A program made the translations under genes and the position numbers. From CALLMM01 sp964429855 (GTDB taxonomy: Bacteria > Armatimonadota > Chthonomonadetes > Chthonomonadales > CAJBBX01): 64,000 nt of DNA. Where the stretch lies: the NCBI GenBank assembly GCA_964429855.1, contig CAYSDM010000010.1, positions 29,915 to 93,914 on the forward strand, read 5' to 3'. Positions 7,402 to 16,033 of this stretch are shown here, one piece after another (the stretch's first letter is position 1; the number at the start of each line of letters is the position of its first letter). The notes under the pieces were generated by a model, which had not been told where the DNA came from, ran no database searches, and saw nothing but the letters and a program-made list of their open reading frames with translations.

Positions 7402-8151
7402 TCAACGTTTGCCATTCAGGTAGTCAGCAAAACGATTGGCATCCTCCTTCACCCAGATCGGTTCGATGCTCAAGGAGCGGGTAAACGTCCACAGGTAGAG
7501 CGGAGGGGGATTATCCATTTTGGTGCAGGTGATGATATCCCCTTTCAGGGCAAATACCAGCCGCTCTCCCTGATGTTGACTGGAGTACTGCCAGAAGCGG
7601 GAATGCCCTTCGTCGTTGAGGCTGATATGTACCGCGTAGTACTCTCCGCGAAACGGGTCATCGCGAGTCTCCACCCATGCGCCGGTGAAATGCGCCTCGG
7701 TGAGTACGACCGGAGACTCCTTCATCACGATCTCCAGCGGGACGATCTGTCCTTTGACAGCGCGCCCCTGACCGGCAGGAGCCTGTCCCCGGTCGCGCTG
7801 CTCCTCGCTGACTTCGGGCGGATCGGCTTCTGAAGGCTCCTCCTCTTCCAGATCATCCGGACGGCGTATCTGCCAGGCGGTATTCGATTCGATGGCGACA
7901 AATCGGCGCTTCTTCCCCGGCCGATCCTGATCGTGCAGACCGATCACGGTTAAACCGTTGGGAATAGGCTGAAGGGCGGTCCACTGTGTGGCGTTCACCC
8001 GATAGGTATGAAACTGCCTGTAGAGCAGAAAGACCACTCCCAGGGCAAGAAAGGCTAGAACGATCTTCGTCGTCCCTCGCTCCCGGATAATACGCCCGTA
8101 GACGTTGCCGGAGGTCGGGGGAGGTGTTGCGGGATTATTATCCACTGCCAT
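7402..8151 (-). CDS. membrane-anchored protein with a SecD P1-head-like domain
   Basis: 249 residues. A short cytoplasmic part is followed by one membrane segment (about 30-45, IVLAFLALGVVFLLY), a low-complexity acidic stretch (about 100-130, EEEEPSEADPPE) and a final domain of about 110 residues. That domain carries the pattern of the SecD periplasmic P1 head: VVLTEAHFTGAWVE, then YAVHISLNDEGHSRFWQYSS, GERLVFALKGDIITC, and WVKEDANRFADYLNGK. SecD itself has six membrane helices and helps drive protein export; here the head stands alone. It starts 33 nt after the aminotransferase stop and is probably co-transcribed with it. The SecD resemblance is by pattern only. Confidence 0.7.
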   Translation of the reverse strand: MAVDNNPATPPPTSGNVYGRIIRERGTTKIVLAFLALGVVFLLYRQFHTYRVNATQWTALQPIPNGLTVIGLHDQDRPGKKRRFVAIESNTAWQIRRPDDLEEEEPSEADPPEVSEEQRDRGQAPAGQGRAVKGQIVPLEIVMKESPVVLTEAHFTGAWVETRDDPFRGEYYAVHISLNDEGHSRFWQYSSQHQGERLVFALKGDIITCTKMDNPPPLYLWTFTRSLSIEPIWVKEDANRFADYLNGKR

Positions 8152-8184
8152 GTACTATTCCTGAATCGGGTAGAGTGAGACCGA

Positions 8185-9294
8185 CTACGCGAGGATAGCT
8201 TTTAGCGCCGCCAGCAGCAGCGAGACGTTCCGTATGGAAGCCGATTCTCCCATCGTCCCGATACGCCAGACTTTTCCCTTGAGCGCGCCCAGTCCACCGC
8301 CAATTTCGATCCCAAATTCGGTTAGCAGTCGCCTGCGAACTGTTACATCCTCTGCACCGGAAGGAAGATGGAGAGAATTCAGCGTCGGCAGGCGATAGCC
8401 TTCCTGTGCAAACGGCTGCATTCCCATCTGCGCCACGCCTTCCATCAGCAGGCGGCTGACATGTTGATGACGGACAAATCGCGCTTCCAGACCCTCTTCC
8501 CGAATGGCGCGCAGCGACTCCCGGAAGGCGATCAGAAGCGACACCGGAACCGTATGATGGTACAGATGATCTTTGCCCCAGTAGTTCGCGAGCAGCTTCC
8601 AGTCATAGTACCAGGAGACCACACGGCTTGTTCGGGCAGCCACTCTCTCCAGAGCGCGCTCCGAGACCGTCAGAGGAGCAAGACCCGGCGGACATCCCAT
8701 GCATTTCTGCGTGGCGGAGTAACAGGCATCTATTCCTATCCTATCTATCTCTACGGGCAATCCCCCCAGAGACGTTACCGCATCTACCAGAAACAGGGCG
8801 TCATGGCGACGCGCGATTTCGGCGATGGGTTCGAGCGGCTGGCGAACACCGGTCGAAGTCTCCGCATGAACGCAGGCGACCAGCTTGAGTTTACCGGCGC
8901 GGGAAGCCGCCTCTTCGATCTGAGCCGGGTATAGAGGGGTTCCCCAGGGAGCGTCAACCCTCACAATCTGCGCGCCGTATCGTCCGGCGATCTCGACCAT
9001 GCGCTCGCCAAAGAAACCGTGCACCCCGATCAGAACCGTGTCGCCCGGTTCCACCAGATTGGCGAAACAGGACTCCATTCCCGCCATGCCGGTTCCGGTC
9101 ATCGCGAGCGTGAAGGGGTTGGAAGTGCCGAAGACGGTTCGTAGTTCTAGCTGGATCTCTTCCAGAGCCTCGAATAGCTCCGGGTCGAGATAGCCGACGG
9201 GCGCGCGCGCCATCGCCTCTAGCACGCGGGGCGAGACGGAAGAGGGACCGGGACCGAGGAGAATACGCGGATCTGGCAGCCGTTGAGCGGACAT
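8185..9294 (-). CDS. alanine-glyoxylate-type class V aminotransferase
   Basis: A 369-residue PLP enzyme of the AGXT/PucG/serine-glyoxylate family. It opens with ILLGPGPSSVSPRVLEAMAR, the typical N-terminal LLGPGPS motif. LAMTGTGMAGMES binds the cofactor phosphate, VDAVTSLGG carries the PLP-contacting Asp, and SATQKCMGCPPGL carries the Schiff-base Lys. Glyoxylate with alanine, serine or a ureide is the usual substrate pair. It lies 90 nt downstream of the isocitrate dehydrogenase gene and just upstream of the SecD-like gene on the same strand. A glyoxylate or amino-acid role next to a TCA enzyme is plausible. Confidence 0.88.
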   Translation of the reverse strand: MSAQRLPDPRILLGPGPSSVSPRVLEAMARAPVGYLDPELFEALEEIQLELRTVFGTSNPFTLAMTGTGMAGMESCFANLVEPGDTVLIGVHGFFGERMVEIAGRYGAQIVRVDAPWGTPLYPAQIEEAASRAGKLKLVACVHAETSTGVRQPLEPIAEIARRHDALFLVDAVTSLGGLPVEIDRIGIDACYSATQKCMGCPPGLAPLTVSERALERVAARTSRVVSWYYDWKLLANYWGKDHLYHHTVPVSLLIAFRESLRAIREEGLEARFVRHQHVSRLLMEGVAQMGMQPFAQEGYRLPTLNSLHLPSGAEDVTVRRRLLTEFGIEIGGGLGALKGKVWRIGTMGESASIRNVSLLLAALKAILA

Positions 9295-9384
9295 CTGTTA
9301 CACTCCTGTAAATGGGATAGACGTGACTATTGTACCGTCATCCCTGTCACGTTCGCAGATACGGGACAGAAGAACGATCGGGTG

Positions 9385-10389
9385 TTATGCCGTCATCTTC
9401 TCGATGATGGCCTCGCAGATGTCGGTCGTGGAGGAGGAGCCGCCCAGATCGCGAGTGCGAACTCTCCCCTCCGCCAGCATCGCCATGACGCCCCGTTCGA
9501 TCCGGTCGGCAGCTTCCTGTTCGCCCATATGCCGCAGCATCAGTACGGCGGAGAGAATCAGGGCGATGGGGTTGGCTCTGTTCTGACCGGCGATGTCGGG
9601 AGCGGTTCCATGCACCGCTTCGAACATGGCGACATCTCCTTCGCCGATATTCGCGCTGGCGGTCAGTCCCAGTCCGCCGATCAAGCCCGCGCACAGGTCA
9701 GAGACGATGTCGCCATATAGATTCTCCATCACCATCACATCGAATTGCTCCGGGCGGGTGACAAGCTGCATACAGGTGTTGTCTACGATCAGTTCCTGAT
9801 ACTCGATCTCGGTATAGTCGCGGGCGATGCGGCGCAGGCACTCGAGAAACAGCCCGTCCGCCAGCTTCATGATGTTGGCTTTATGCACCGCCGTCACCTT
9901 TTTGCGCCTGTTCTTTCGCGCATACTCGAAGGCGAACTTGCCGATCCGCAGGCAGGCGGTTTCGGTGATGATCTTGAGACTCTCCACCACGCCCGGCACG
10001 ACGATATGCTCCAGCCCGCTGTAGAGGTCTTCGCTGTTTTCGCGAATGACGACCAGGTCCACATTCTCAAAGCGCGTTTTGACGCCTGGAATCGTCTTCG
10101 CCGGGCGCATATTGGCGTAGAGATTCAAGCGTTTGCGCAGCGTCACATTCGCGCTGGAAAAACCCGTGCCGATCGGGGTCGCCAGCGGTCCCTTCAGCGC
10201 GATCCGGTTTTTGATGATGGTATTGATCACCTCGTCAGGGACAGGCGTGCCGTACTTGTGCATCACTTCCGCCCCGGCTTCGACGCGCTCCCACTGGATC
10301 GCGATCCCGGTCGCCTCCACCACTCTGACCACCGCGTTCGAGACCTCCGGACCGATTCCATCTCCCGGAATCAGGGTGACTGTATGCAT
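9385..10389 (-). CDS. NAD-dependent isocitrate dehydrogenase family protein
   Basis: A 334-residue beta-decarboxylating dehydrogenase. It starts MHTVTLIPGDGIGPEV and has GPLATPIGTGFSSANVTLRK, the phosphorylation-loop-like substrate Ser region of isocitrate-specific enzymes. RPAKTIPGVKTRF, VVIRENSEDLYSGLEH and the catalytic Lys in VHKANIMKL follow. The metal Asp pair lies in MENLYGDIVSDLCAGLIGG, and EAVHGTAPDIAGQNRANP marks the NAD site. Length and motifs fit the short NAD-type isocitrate dehydrogenase rather than long NADP-Icd. Homoisocitrate or 3-isopropylmalate dehydrogenase are less likely alternatives. It heads a three-gene minus-strand operon. Confidence 0.87.
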   Translation of the reverse strand: MHTVTLIPGDGIGPEVSNAVVRVVEATGIAIQWERVEAGAEVMHKYGTPVPDEVINTIIKNRIALKGPLATPIGTGFSSANVTLRKRLNLYANMRPAKTIPGVKTRFENVDLVVIRENSEDLYSGLEHIVVPGVVESLKIITETACLRIGKFAFEYARKNRRKKVTAVHKANIMKLADGLFLECLRRIARDYTEIEYQELIVDNTCMQLVTRPEQFDVMVMENLYGDIVSDLCAGLIGGLGLTASANIGEGDVAMFEAVHGTAPDIAGQNRANPIALILSAVLMLRHMGEQEAADRIERGVMAMLAEGRVRTRDLGGSSSTTDICEAIIEKMTA

Positions 10390-10477
10390 TCTCTATCCTT
10401 TCGAGAGCCGTTAACACCACTCTATACGACACCGACCGGGGGCAATCCTGTCGGACCTGACAACCTTACAGAGAAAG

Positions 10478-10517
10478 CAAAACGCCTCTCTTCCCGAAGG
10501 AGTTGAGAGGCGTTTTG
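10478..10517 (-). terminator. intrinsic terminator after the thioredoxin-TPR gene
   Basis: CAAAACGCCTCTC and GAGAGGCGTTTTG pair perfectly over 13 bp with a 14-nt loop, 25 nt after the stop at 10543. On the minus strand the stem ends in TTTTG. Confidence 0.8.
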
Positions 10518-10542
10518 ATCCTCGAAGCGTTCGCGGGGGAGA

Positions 10543-11391
10543 TCAGTTTCCTCGCTTCATGTAGTCCAGCATACGTTGAGCCATCTGCTTCATCTGAGCA
10601 GGCGCATTCGGCATGGCGAGTATGGCATTCAAATCCGGCACCGCCTCCTGCATGCGACGCTGACTGAAGAGGCAGACCGCGACGCTGATCCGGCTGTAGG
10701 CGATGTCATAAGGCGTTCTGGAGACCTGCAGTCCTTTGCGGAAGAAAGGGATCGCCTTTTCAAACTGCTGATTCTCCTGATATAGATCGCCGACGGCGTT
10801 ATAGGCTTTCGCCAGACTTCCGCCCCGGTTCTGCGGGTCGGCGGCGGCGGCGACTCTCAGCGTCTTCTCCGCCTGCTGCGCGCGTCCTCGGCTGGCGTAG
10901 ATGATCGTCAGTTTCGCCGCCGAGTTTCCATCTTTCGGATTGGCTTTCACGCGCTCAACCAGCGTTGGAAACTCCCGGTGGGCGGTCGCTATCCGGCTCA
11001 TCTCCGCAGCAAAGGGTTCGGCGGGACGATAGCCGTTGATCTTCCCGGCGACCTCTCCGCTCCCGGTCAGAAAGAGGATGGTGGGAAAGCCGTTGACGCC
11101 ATAGCGCTGCGCTGCGCTCCTTCCCTCTCTCTCCGCGTTCACCTTAACCGATACGAACTGCGCGGAGAGCTGCACCACGCGGTCATTGGTGTAGGTGTCC
11201 CTATCCAACCGCTTGCACCAGGTGCACCAGTCCGTATAGAAGTCCACCATCACCAGCTTATTGGAGCGTTTCGCCTGCTGCATTGCCTGATCCAGAGACT
11301 TCGCCCACCGAATATCTCCCGCTCCGGCGGTGGTCGCCATCCAGAGCATAACAAGCAGCGCGCTGCCGCCTGTCAGCTGCTTTCGAACCAT
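10543..11391 (-). CDS. exported thioredoxin-fold protein with TPR tail
   Basis: 282 residues. The start ATG at 11391 has GGAAAGGAGG 5 nt upstream; the frame is open further up but without a ribosome site. A signal peptide (MVRKQLTGGSALLVMLWMAT to TAGAG) is followed by a DsbD/thioredoxin-7-like domain with the redox pair WCTWC near residue 55 (DFYTDWCTWC) and the cis-Pro in NGFPTILFL. From about residue 150, helical repeats of TPR type follow (AYNAVGDLYQENQQFEKAIP). It probably reduces or shuffles disulfides in the periplasm. It is divergent from the peroxiredoxin gene at 11536 across about 145 bp that must hold both promoters. Confidence 0.85.
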   Translation of the reverse strand: MVRKQLTGGSALLVMLWMATTAGAGDIRWAKSLDQAMQQAKRSNKLVMVDFYTDWCTWCKRLDRDTYTNDRVVQLSAQFVSVKVNAEREGRSAAQRYGVNGFPTILFLTGSGEVAGKINGYRPAEPFAAEMSRIATAHREFPTLVERVKANPKDGNSAAKLTIIYASRGRAQQAEKTLRVAAAADPQNRGGSLAKAYNAVGDLYQENQQFEKAIPFFRKGLQVSRTPYDIAYSRISVAVCLFSQRRMQEAVPDLNAILAMPNAPAQMKQMAQRMLDYMKRGN

Positions 11392-11535
11392 CCGTGCCTC
11401 CTTTCCGATGGGTGTCGGAAGAAATTTTGCGTATTTAAAGATTCTATGCGGGTATTCTGGAACCCTGCCTGAAAATTGAGGGGTACTCTCAAGTATATTG
11501 TTCGACATATTGATGTACGCAAGGAGCAGGTGAAA

Positions 11536-12588
11536 ATGCGTCGAATTCGCAAGTTCATGTTTGTAAATCTCTTCATTGCGGCGGGAGCGTTCCTGGTCTG
11601 GTTTGCTGCCGGGCTAGGCGCGAAACCGTTGGAGGTGGGTAAGCCTGCGCCAGACTTTGCGCTGCCCGATCAGAACGGCACGGTTCATAAGCTGTCTGAT
11701 CTGCGCGGGAAGACGGTGGTGCTGGCGTTCTACCCGATGGACATGACGCCTGGCTGCACGCTGGAGAACCGGTCTCTGAGCGCTTCGCTGGAGGATTTCA
11801 AAAAGCGAAACGTGGCGGTCTTCGGGATCAGTTCGCAGGACAGCAAATCGAAGCAGGCTTTCTGCGAGAAAGAGGGTTTGAAGCACTCTCTGCTGGCGGA
11901 TGAGGGCGGAAAGGTGGCGGAGAAGTACGGCATTCGCCTGCCAAACGGCTTTGCGTCCCGTGTCACTTTCATTGTGAACCCGCAGGGCGAGATCGCCGCC
12001 GTGCTGGACAGCGTGAATACCCGCGAGCACGGCAAGCAGGTGCTGGAGGCGATCGAGGCGATCGAGGAGACAGTGGAGCCTGGCAAGCGGGTCAAGGATT
12101 TCTCGCTGCCCAACGCGCGCGACGGCAAGAGCGTCAATCTGCTTGGCGACGGCAAGCAGAAGGCGACGGTGGTGATGTTCATCTCCACGCGCTGCCCGGT
12201 CTCTCTTGCCTACGATGCGCGGATGCGTTCGATTGCGGCGGAGTTTGAAACGAAGGGCGTCCGATTCGTCGCCATCAACTCTAACGTCGCCGAGATGCCG
12301 CAGGAGATCAAGGAGCACGCCGCGAAAGCCGGTTTCTCCTTCGCCGTTCTCAAGGACGAGGGCAACGTCATCGCGGATCGGTTCAAAGCGCTGGTAACGC
12401 CTGAAATCTTCTTGCTCGACTCACAGGCGGTCGTCCGCTATCACGGCAGGATTGACGACAATCAAGATCCCAATGCGGTAAAGTCCAACGATCTTCGCGA
12501 GGCATTGAAGGCGGTGCTGGCAGGAAATGCGCCCGCCAATCCGAAGACCCGCGCCGTCGGCTGCACCATTAAACGCGCCGGGAAGTAA
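11536..12588 (+). CDS. exported protein with two peroxiredoxin/redoxin domains
   Basis: 350 residues from the ATG at 11536 (AAGGAG 9 nt upstream). The N-terminal segment (FMFVNLFIAAGAFLVWFAAG) is a signal peptide or anchor. Domain 1 (about 30-170) is a BCP/PrxQ-type peroxiredoxin: APDFALPDQNG, then FYPMDMTPGCTLENRSL with the peroxidatic Cys. Domain 2 (about 185-335) is a second AhpC/TSA fold with FISTRCPVSLAYDARM. Its Cys is followed by P-V-S, so the usual second Cys of a CxxC is absent. Two fused redoxins of this type occur in planctomycete-like genomes. It probably detoxifies peroxides outside the cytoplasm. Confidence 0.85.
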   Translation: MRRIRKFMFVNLFIAAGAFLVWFAAGLGAKPLEVGKPAPDFALPDQNGTVHKLSDLRGKTVVLAFYPMDMTPGCTLENRSLSASLEDFKKRNVAVFGISSQDSKSKQAFCEKEGLKHSLLADEGGKVAEKYGIRLPNGFASRVTFIVNPQGEIAAVLDSVNTREHGKQVLEAIEAIEETVEPGKRVKDFSLPNARDGKSVNLLGDGKQKATVVMFISTRCPVSLAYDARMRSIAAEFETKGVRFVAINSNVAEMPQEIKEHAAKAGFSFAVLKDEGNVIADRFKALVTPEIFLLDSQAVVRYHGRIDDNQDPNAVKSNDLREALKAVLAGNAPANPKTRAVGCTIKRAGK

Positions 12589-12629
12589 ATATCGGCATTC
12601 GTTTCGCAAGGAAGGGAACCAATTGCACG

Positions 12630-12665
12630 CGCCCCCGCATAGATATGTAGAGCGGGGGCGTTTTA
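12630..12665 (+). terminator. intrinsic terminator after the double-redoxin gene
   Basis: CGCCCCCGC and GCGGGGGCG form a 9-bp stem with a 13-nt loop, followed by TTTTAT. Confidence 0.8.
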
Positions 12666-12730
12666 TCGGGAGAAGACTGGATGCGGGCAGCCCCCGTATC
12701 TTCCAATGGAATCTTCGGGAGTGAAATGCG

Positions 12731-13261
12731 ATGAGCAGGTTGGCAAAAGTGGTTGCGCTGCTGGCGATAGGCGGCTTTCTTGTGACCGGGATGATGCCGC
12801 CAGTCGAGGCGCAGCGACAGAATCGAGCCTCCGGGCAGAGCCTGCGCGATCTGGACGGAGCCGGACTGAAGCAGTTCGTGAACAGCCGGAAGGGGCGCGT
12901 GGTAGTGGTCAATCTCTGGGCGACCTGGTGCGCGCCGTGCAAGGCGGAGTTTCCCTATCTGGTGCGGCTGCACAACGCCTATCGCGCGCGGGGCGTGGAG
13001 GTGGCGACGATCTCCATTGATAACCCGGACAAGAAGGCGGAGGCGCAGGCGTTTTTGCGCCAGCAGAAGGCGCGCACCACCAACTTCATTGTGAAGGCGG
13101 AGGGGCTGGAGGCGATGGCGAACGCGCTTGATCCGCAGTGGCCCGGCGCGGTTCCCTACACGGTGATCTATGACCGCAAGGGGCGCGTCTCGGATAAGCT
13201 GCTCGGGGCGCACAGCTACGCGCAGTTTGAAGCCGCCGTGAAAAAAGCGATCGCGCGCTGA
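12731..13261 (+). CDS. TlpA-like exported thioredoxin
   Basis: 176 residues: signal peptide (MSRLAKVVALLAIGGFLVTG to PPVEAQ), then a TlpA/ResA fold with VVVNLWATWCAPCKAEFPYL (CxxC in WCAPC, near residue 67) and the cis-Pro strand GAVPYTVIYDRKGRV. GGAG about 10 nt before the ATG supports the start. It is the third exported redox protein in 2.7 kb. TlpA/ResA proteins reduce disulfides, often during cytochrome c maturation, but no cytochrome genes are visible here. Confidence 0.88.
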   Translation: MSRLAKVVALLAIGGFLVTGMMPPVEAQRQNRASGQSLRDLDGAGLKQFVNSRKGRVVVVNLWATWCAPCKAEFPYLVRLHNAYRARGVEVATISIDNPDKKAEAQAFLRQQKARTTNFIVKAEGLEAMANALDPQWPGAVPYTVIYDRKGRVSDKLLGAHSYAQFEAAVKKAIAR

Positions 13262-13290
13262 GAGAAGCAGGTCTCTTCGTTGCTCTTCAG

Positions 13291-13331
13291 AAACGCCTCC
13301 TTCCCGATTTCGGGAAGGAGGCGTTTTTTTT
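13291..13331 (+). terminator. strong intrinsic terminator after the TlpA gene
   Basis: A perfect 16-bp stem (AAACGCCTCCTTCCCG with CGGGAAGGAGGCGTTT) and a 4-nt loop end in eight Ts. Confidence 0.92.
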
Positions 13332-13416
13332 ATACACCTGTAATATTTCCTGCACTTCGACGTCCTTTATAAAATGCGGGCAATTTGGGTGAGATAGCTA
13401 CGAAAAGGAGACGGAT

Positions 13417-14982
13417 GTGATCTACACACAAGGTCGAAAACTCATAGATGTATTGCATGCTCAAAGCATGATGATGGCCTGTTTACTGCTTCACCTCGCT
13501 TTGATTCCGGGGGCAGGTTTTGCCCAGACAGAGCCTTCGCGCATACTCTCCTCTTCAGAGATTGCATCCCGTACCAAACCGGGCACTGTTTTACTCTACT
13601 GTGAATTTACGGCAAAACTCACTGCGCCTTCTATAACACTCAATGAACAGCGAATAAAACAGAAGGCTGAAGAGCTAGGAGGGCTGATCCGGCAATATAT
13701 CGAACGGTTGGGTCCGGAAGAACGCGAGCGATTACTAAATGAACTTAATGCCATGAGCGAGGAACAGCGGGCTGAGTTCTGGCAGGAGATAGCGCAAAAG
13801 TATCTTGAGAGGCTGATACAGGATATTTTGAATAGCCCATCAGACTTCTTCCTGCCAGATGCCAACAAGGTTTACAGTCAGGATGTCCGACTGATCTCCA
13901 CAGGTTCAGGGTTTATAGTTACTCCAGAGGGGCATATTGTTACGAACGCCCATGTTGTTTCACCGGATCAGAAAGAACTGCGAGTTAATTTCATGAAGAA
14001 GGTTCTGAAAGATTGGTGCGTGAAAGAGTTAACGGATCTGCTCAGGACATTTAACTCCCTGCGTGAAGCCGGTTATCAAATCACGCTGGACGAGGCTCAG
14101 CAGGAGAAATTAATAGACGCAGTAATACAGTTCTATGTAGAGAACGCCGAACTGAGGGATCAGAAACGCTCGGTGCGCGCCGTGATGGGTATTCTGGATA
14201 GCGCTGATATTGAGAAGCGGGGAAGGCTCTGTGATGTGATAAAAGTCGGCGAAACCATCCCCGGAAAAGATATTGCCGTGCTGAAGATGGCGGGGGGGAG
14301 TAATCATCTGCCGACGCTGCCTCTGCAAGATGGACGGGTAAAACATGGAGATCGTCTTTTTGTACTGGGATATCCGGGATCTGTTACCTTCCATCCCACA
14401 TTCGCTCCGGAAAGCCATCTTGAGCCAAGTCTATCGCAGGGAGTTGTGAGTTCAATTCGGACGATGGGGGACGGTTGGGAAGTGATCCATACCGATGCCA
14501 GCGTTTTACCCGGTAACAGTGGTGGACCGGTATTTGATGAGACAGGGAAGGTTGTTGGGATCGTCACGTTCCAGATTAGCGATGATGAGTCGGGAGGGGA
14601 TGCTGCAGCATTTATCATCCCTTCATCTGTAGTGTGTCAGTTGCTGGCAGATGCAGAGGTGAAACCCAATCGAAGCCTATTCACAATAAAGTACAATGAG
14701 GCGTTGGAGGAGGCACACAAACACTACTACCGTAGCGCAGTTGAGCTTTTTCAGGATGCAGATCGGCTTGTTCCCGGGCTGCCCTATGTACAGCAGTCAA
14801 TCTCCGATTGCGAATCGGCGATTGCTGCAGGAAAAGACCGTACCTGGATGAAGCGAATGCCGTTAATGATTGGAATAGGAACAGGGGCGTTCATTCTCTT
14901 ATCGCTCTTTCTGGCGTTGCTTATCTTCCTGCTGAACCGCCGTCGTCAGCCACGGTTGTCGCTCCCTAATCCAAGCGGATAA
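13417..14982 (+). CDS. HtrA-like serine protease with helical insertions and C-terminal membrane anchor
   Basis: 521 residues from a GTG at 13417 (AAGGAGA 7 nt upstream). A signal peptide (about 18-36, ending AGFA) is followed by a trypsin-like S1C domain with His179 (TNAHVV), Asp285 (GKDIAVLK) and Ser368 (LPGNSGGPV). His to Asp spans 106 residues against about 30 in DegP, so a helical insert of about 75 residues is present (about 190-270). A second helical insert lies at 72-150. No PDZ domain is seen; TPR-like helices at 425-470 lead to one membrane helix (about 483-506) and a short basic tail. The protease therefore faces the outside. Its bases look A/T-richer than the neighbours. Confidence 0.85.
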   Translation: MIYTQGRKLIDVLHAQSMMMACLLLHLALIPGAGFAQTEPSRILSSSEIASRTKPGTVLLYCEFTAKLTAPSITLNEQRIKQKAEELGGLIRQYIERLGPEERERLLNELNAMSEEQRAEFWQEIAQKYLERLIQDILNSPSDFFLPDANKVYSQDVRLISTGSGFIVTPEGHIVTNAHVVSPDQKELRVNFMKKVLKDWCVKELTDLLRTFNSLREAGYQITLDEAQQEKLIDAVIQFYVENAELRDQKRSVRAVMGILDSADIEKRGRLCDVIKVGETIPGKDIAVLKMAGGSNHLPTLPLQDGRVKHGDRLFVLGYPGSVTFHPTFAPESHLEPSLSQGVVSSIRTMGDGWEVIHTDASVLPGNSGGPVFDETGKVVGIVTFQISDDESGGDAAAFIIPSSVVCQLLADAEVKPNRSLFTIKYNEALEEAHKHYYRSAVELFQDADRLVPGLPYVQQSISDCESAIAAGKDRTWMKRMPLMIGIGTGAFILLSLFLALLIFLLNRRRQPRLSLPNPSG

Positions 14983-15013
14983 CCTTCTCAAAGGTTCGTC
15001 CGTAATCGTCTAG

Positions 15014-15050
15014 CCGTTCCCGATCTGATTTATTTACGGGGACGGTTTTC
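15014..15050 (+). terminator. intrinsic terminator after the protease gene
   Basis: CCGTTCCC and GGGGACGG pair over 8 bp (one G-U) with a 16-nt loop, then TTTTC. The rest of the 206-bp gap to 15189 shows nothing beyond a GGAGGAGGAG ribosome site. Confidence 0.7.
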
Positions 15051-15188
15051 TTTCTCTCCTGTGCTTCTATTCCTCTGCAGGATGCTTGTTCATATCTTTC
15101 ATGACCGGGTGACAGTTGGGAGCAAAGAGGGTTTCGCCCCGGGCGCGTCTAATGGTAGAGCAGTCTTCGGGAGGAGGAGGGATCGGCG

Positions 15189-16016
15189 ATGAATCCGGTT
15201 CTATTGACGGAGGAGCAGCGCGCCGCCTTTGAGCGCGACGGCTTCCTGATGGTTCGGAACGCGATTCCCGTGGAGATGGTGGAGCGGCTGAACTCGACGG
15301 CGGATCGGCTCTATGCGGAAGGGGTGGTGAGAGACGGGCTTTCCAGCCGCAACCACTGGCAGATGCGAAACTGCATTGTCGAAGATGAACTTTTTCTGCA
15401 ACTACTGGACTATCCGACCACCTTTCCGCTGGTGGTCGGCATTCTGGGGTGGGACGTTCACCTGATCACCTCGCACCTGATTGTCCGACCGCCCAGCCCC
15501 CCCGAAACCAGCGCGCATTTCAAGGGCGAAGGTTGGCATCGTGACGGCGGACAGTCTTACTGGCAGATGCAGGAGCCGCACCCGCGTCTCTTCCTGAAGG
15601 TTGCCTACTTACTTTCGGACCAGTCGGAGCCAGGGCGCGGCAATACGCAGGTGGTTCCCGGCAGCAATCGCCTGACCGGGCCGCCGGCGCAGGCAGAAGG
15701 CGCGCCCCATCCCTACGGAGCCATCGAGATCTGCGGCAACCCTGGCGACGCCTTTCTGTTTGAACAGCGCACCTGGCACGCCGTCGGTCCCAACTACTCC
15801 GACATCACCCGCAAGACGCTTTTCTTTGGCTATGGCTATCGCTGGGTGCGGGCGATGGACTACCAGACGCCTCCGGAGAGTCTGTTGTCGCTCTGCAGCC
15901 CGATCAGGCGTCAGCTTCTGGGCGAGGTGAAGACGCAGATGGGGGTCTATCTGCCGACCGAAGAGGATGTGCCGCTGCGCGAGTGGTGGAACGCGCACTA
16001 TCAGACCCGCCGATAG
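15189..16016 (+). CDS. phytanoyl-CoA dioxygenase (PhyH) family protein 1
   Basis: 275 residues, an Fe(II)/2-oxoglutarate oxygenase fold. It starts with the family helix LLTEEQRAAFERDGFLMVRN. The iron triad is His117 and Asp119 (GWHRDGGQSY) with His197 (TWHAVGPN); Arg208 is the likely 2-oxoglutarate salt-bridge residue. VVPGSNRL is the conserved strand before the distal His. Substrates in this family range from lipids to small secondary metabolites, so the substrate is open. A GGAGGAGGAG ribosome site precedes it. The second PhyH gene starts 17 nt after its stop, indicating an operon with the GH95 gene. Confidence 0.88.
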   Translation: MNPVLLTEEQRAAFERDGFLMVRNAIPVEMVERLNSTADRLYAEGVVRDGLSSRNHWQMRNCIVEDELFLQLLDYPTTFPLVVGILGWDVHLITSHLIVRPPSPPETSAHFKGEGWHRDGGQSYWQMQEPHPRLFLKVAYLLSDQSEPGRGNTQVVPGSNRLTGPPAQAEGAPHPYGAIEICGNPGDAFLFEQRTWHAVGPNYSDITRKTLFFGYGYRWVRAMDYQTPPESLLSLCSPIRRQLLGEVKTQMGVYLPTEEDVPLREWWNAHYQTRR

Positions 16017-16033
16017 AACCGGGAGGAGCAAAG

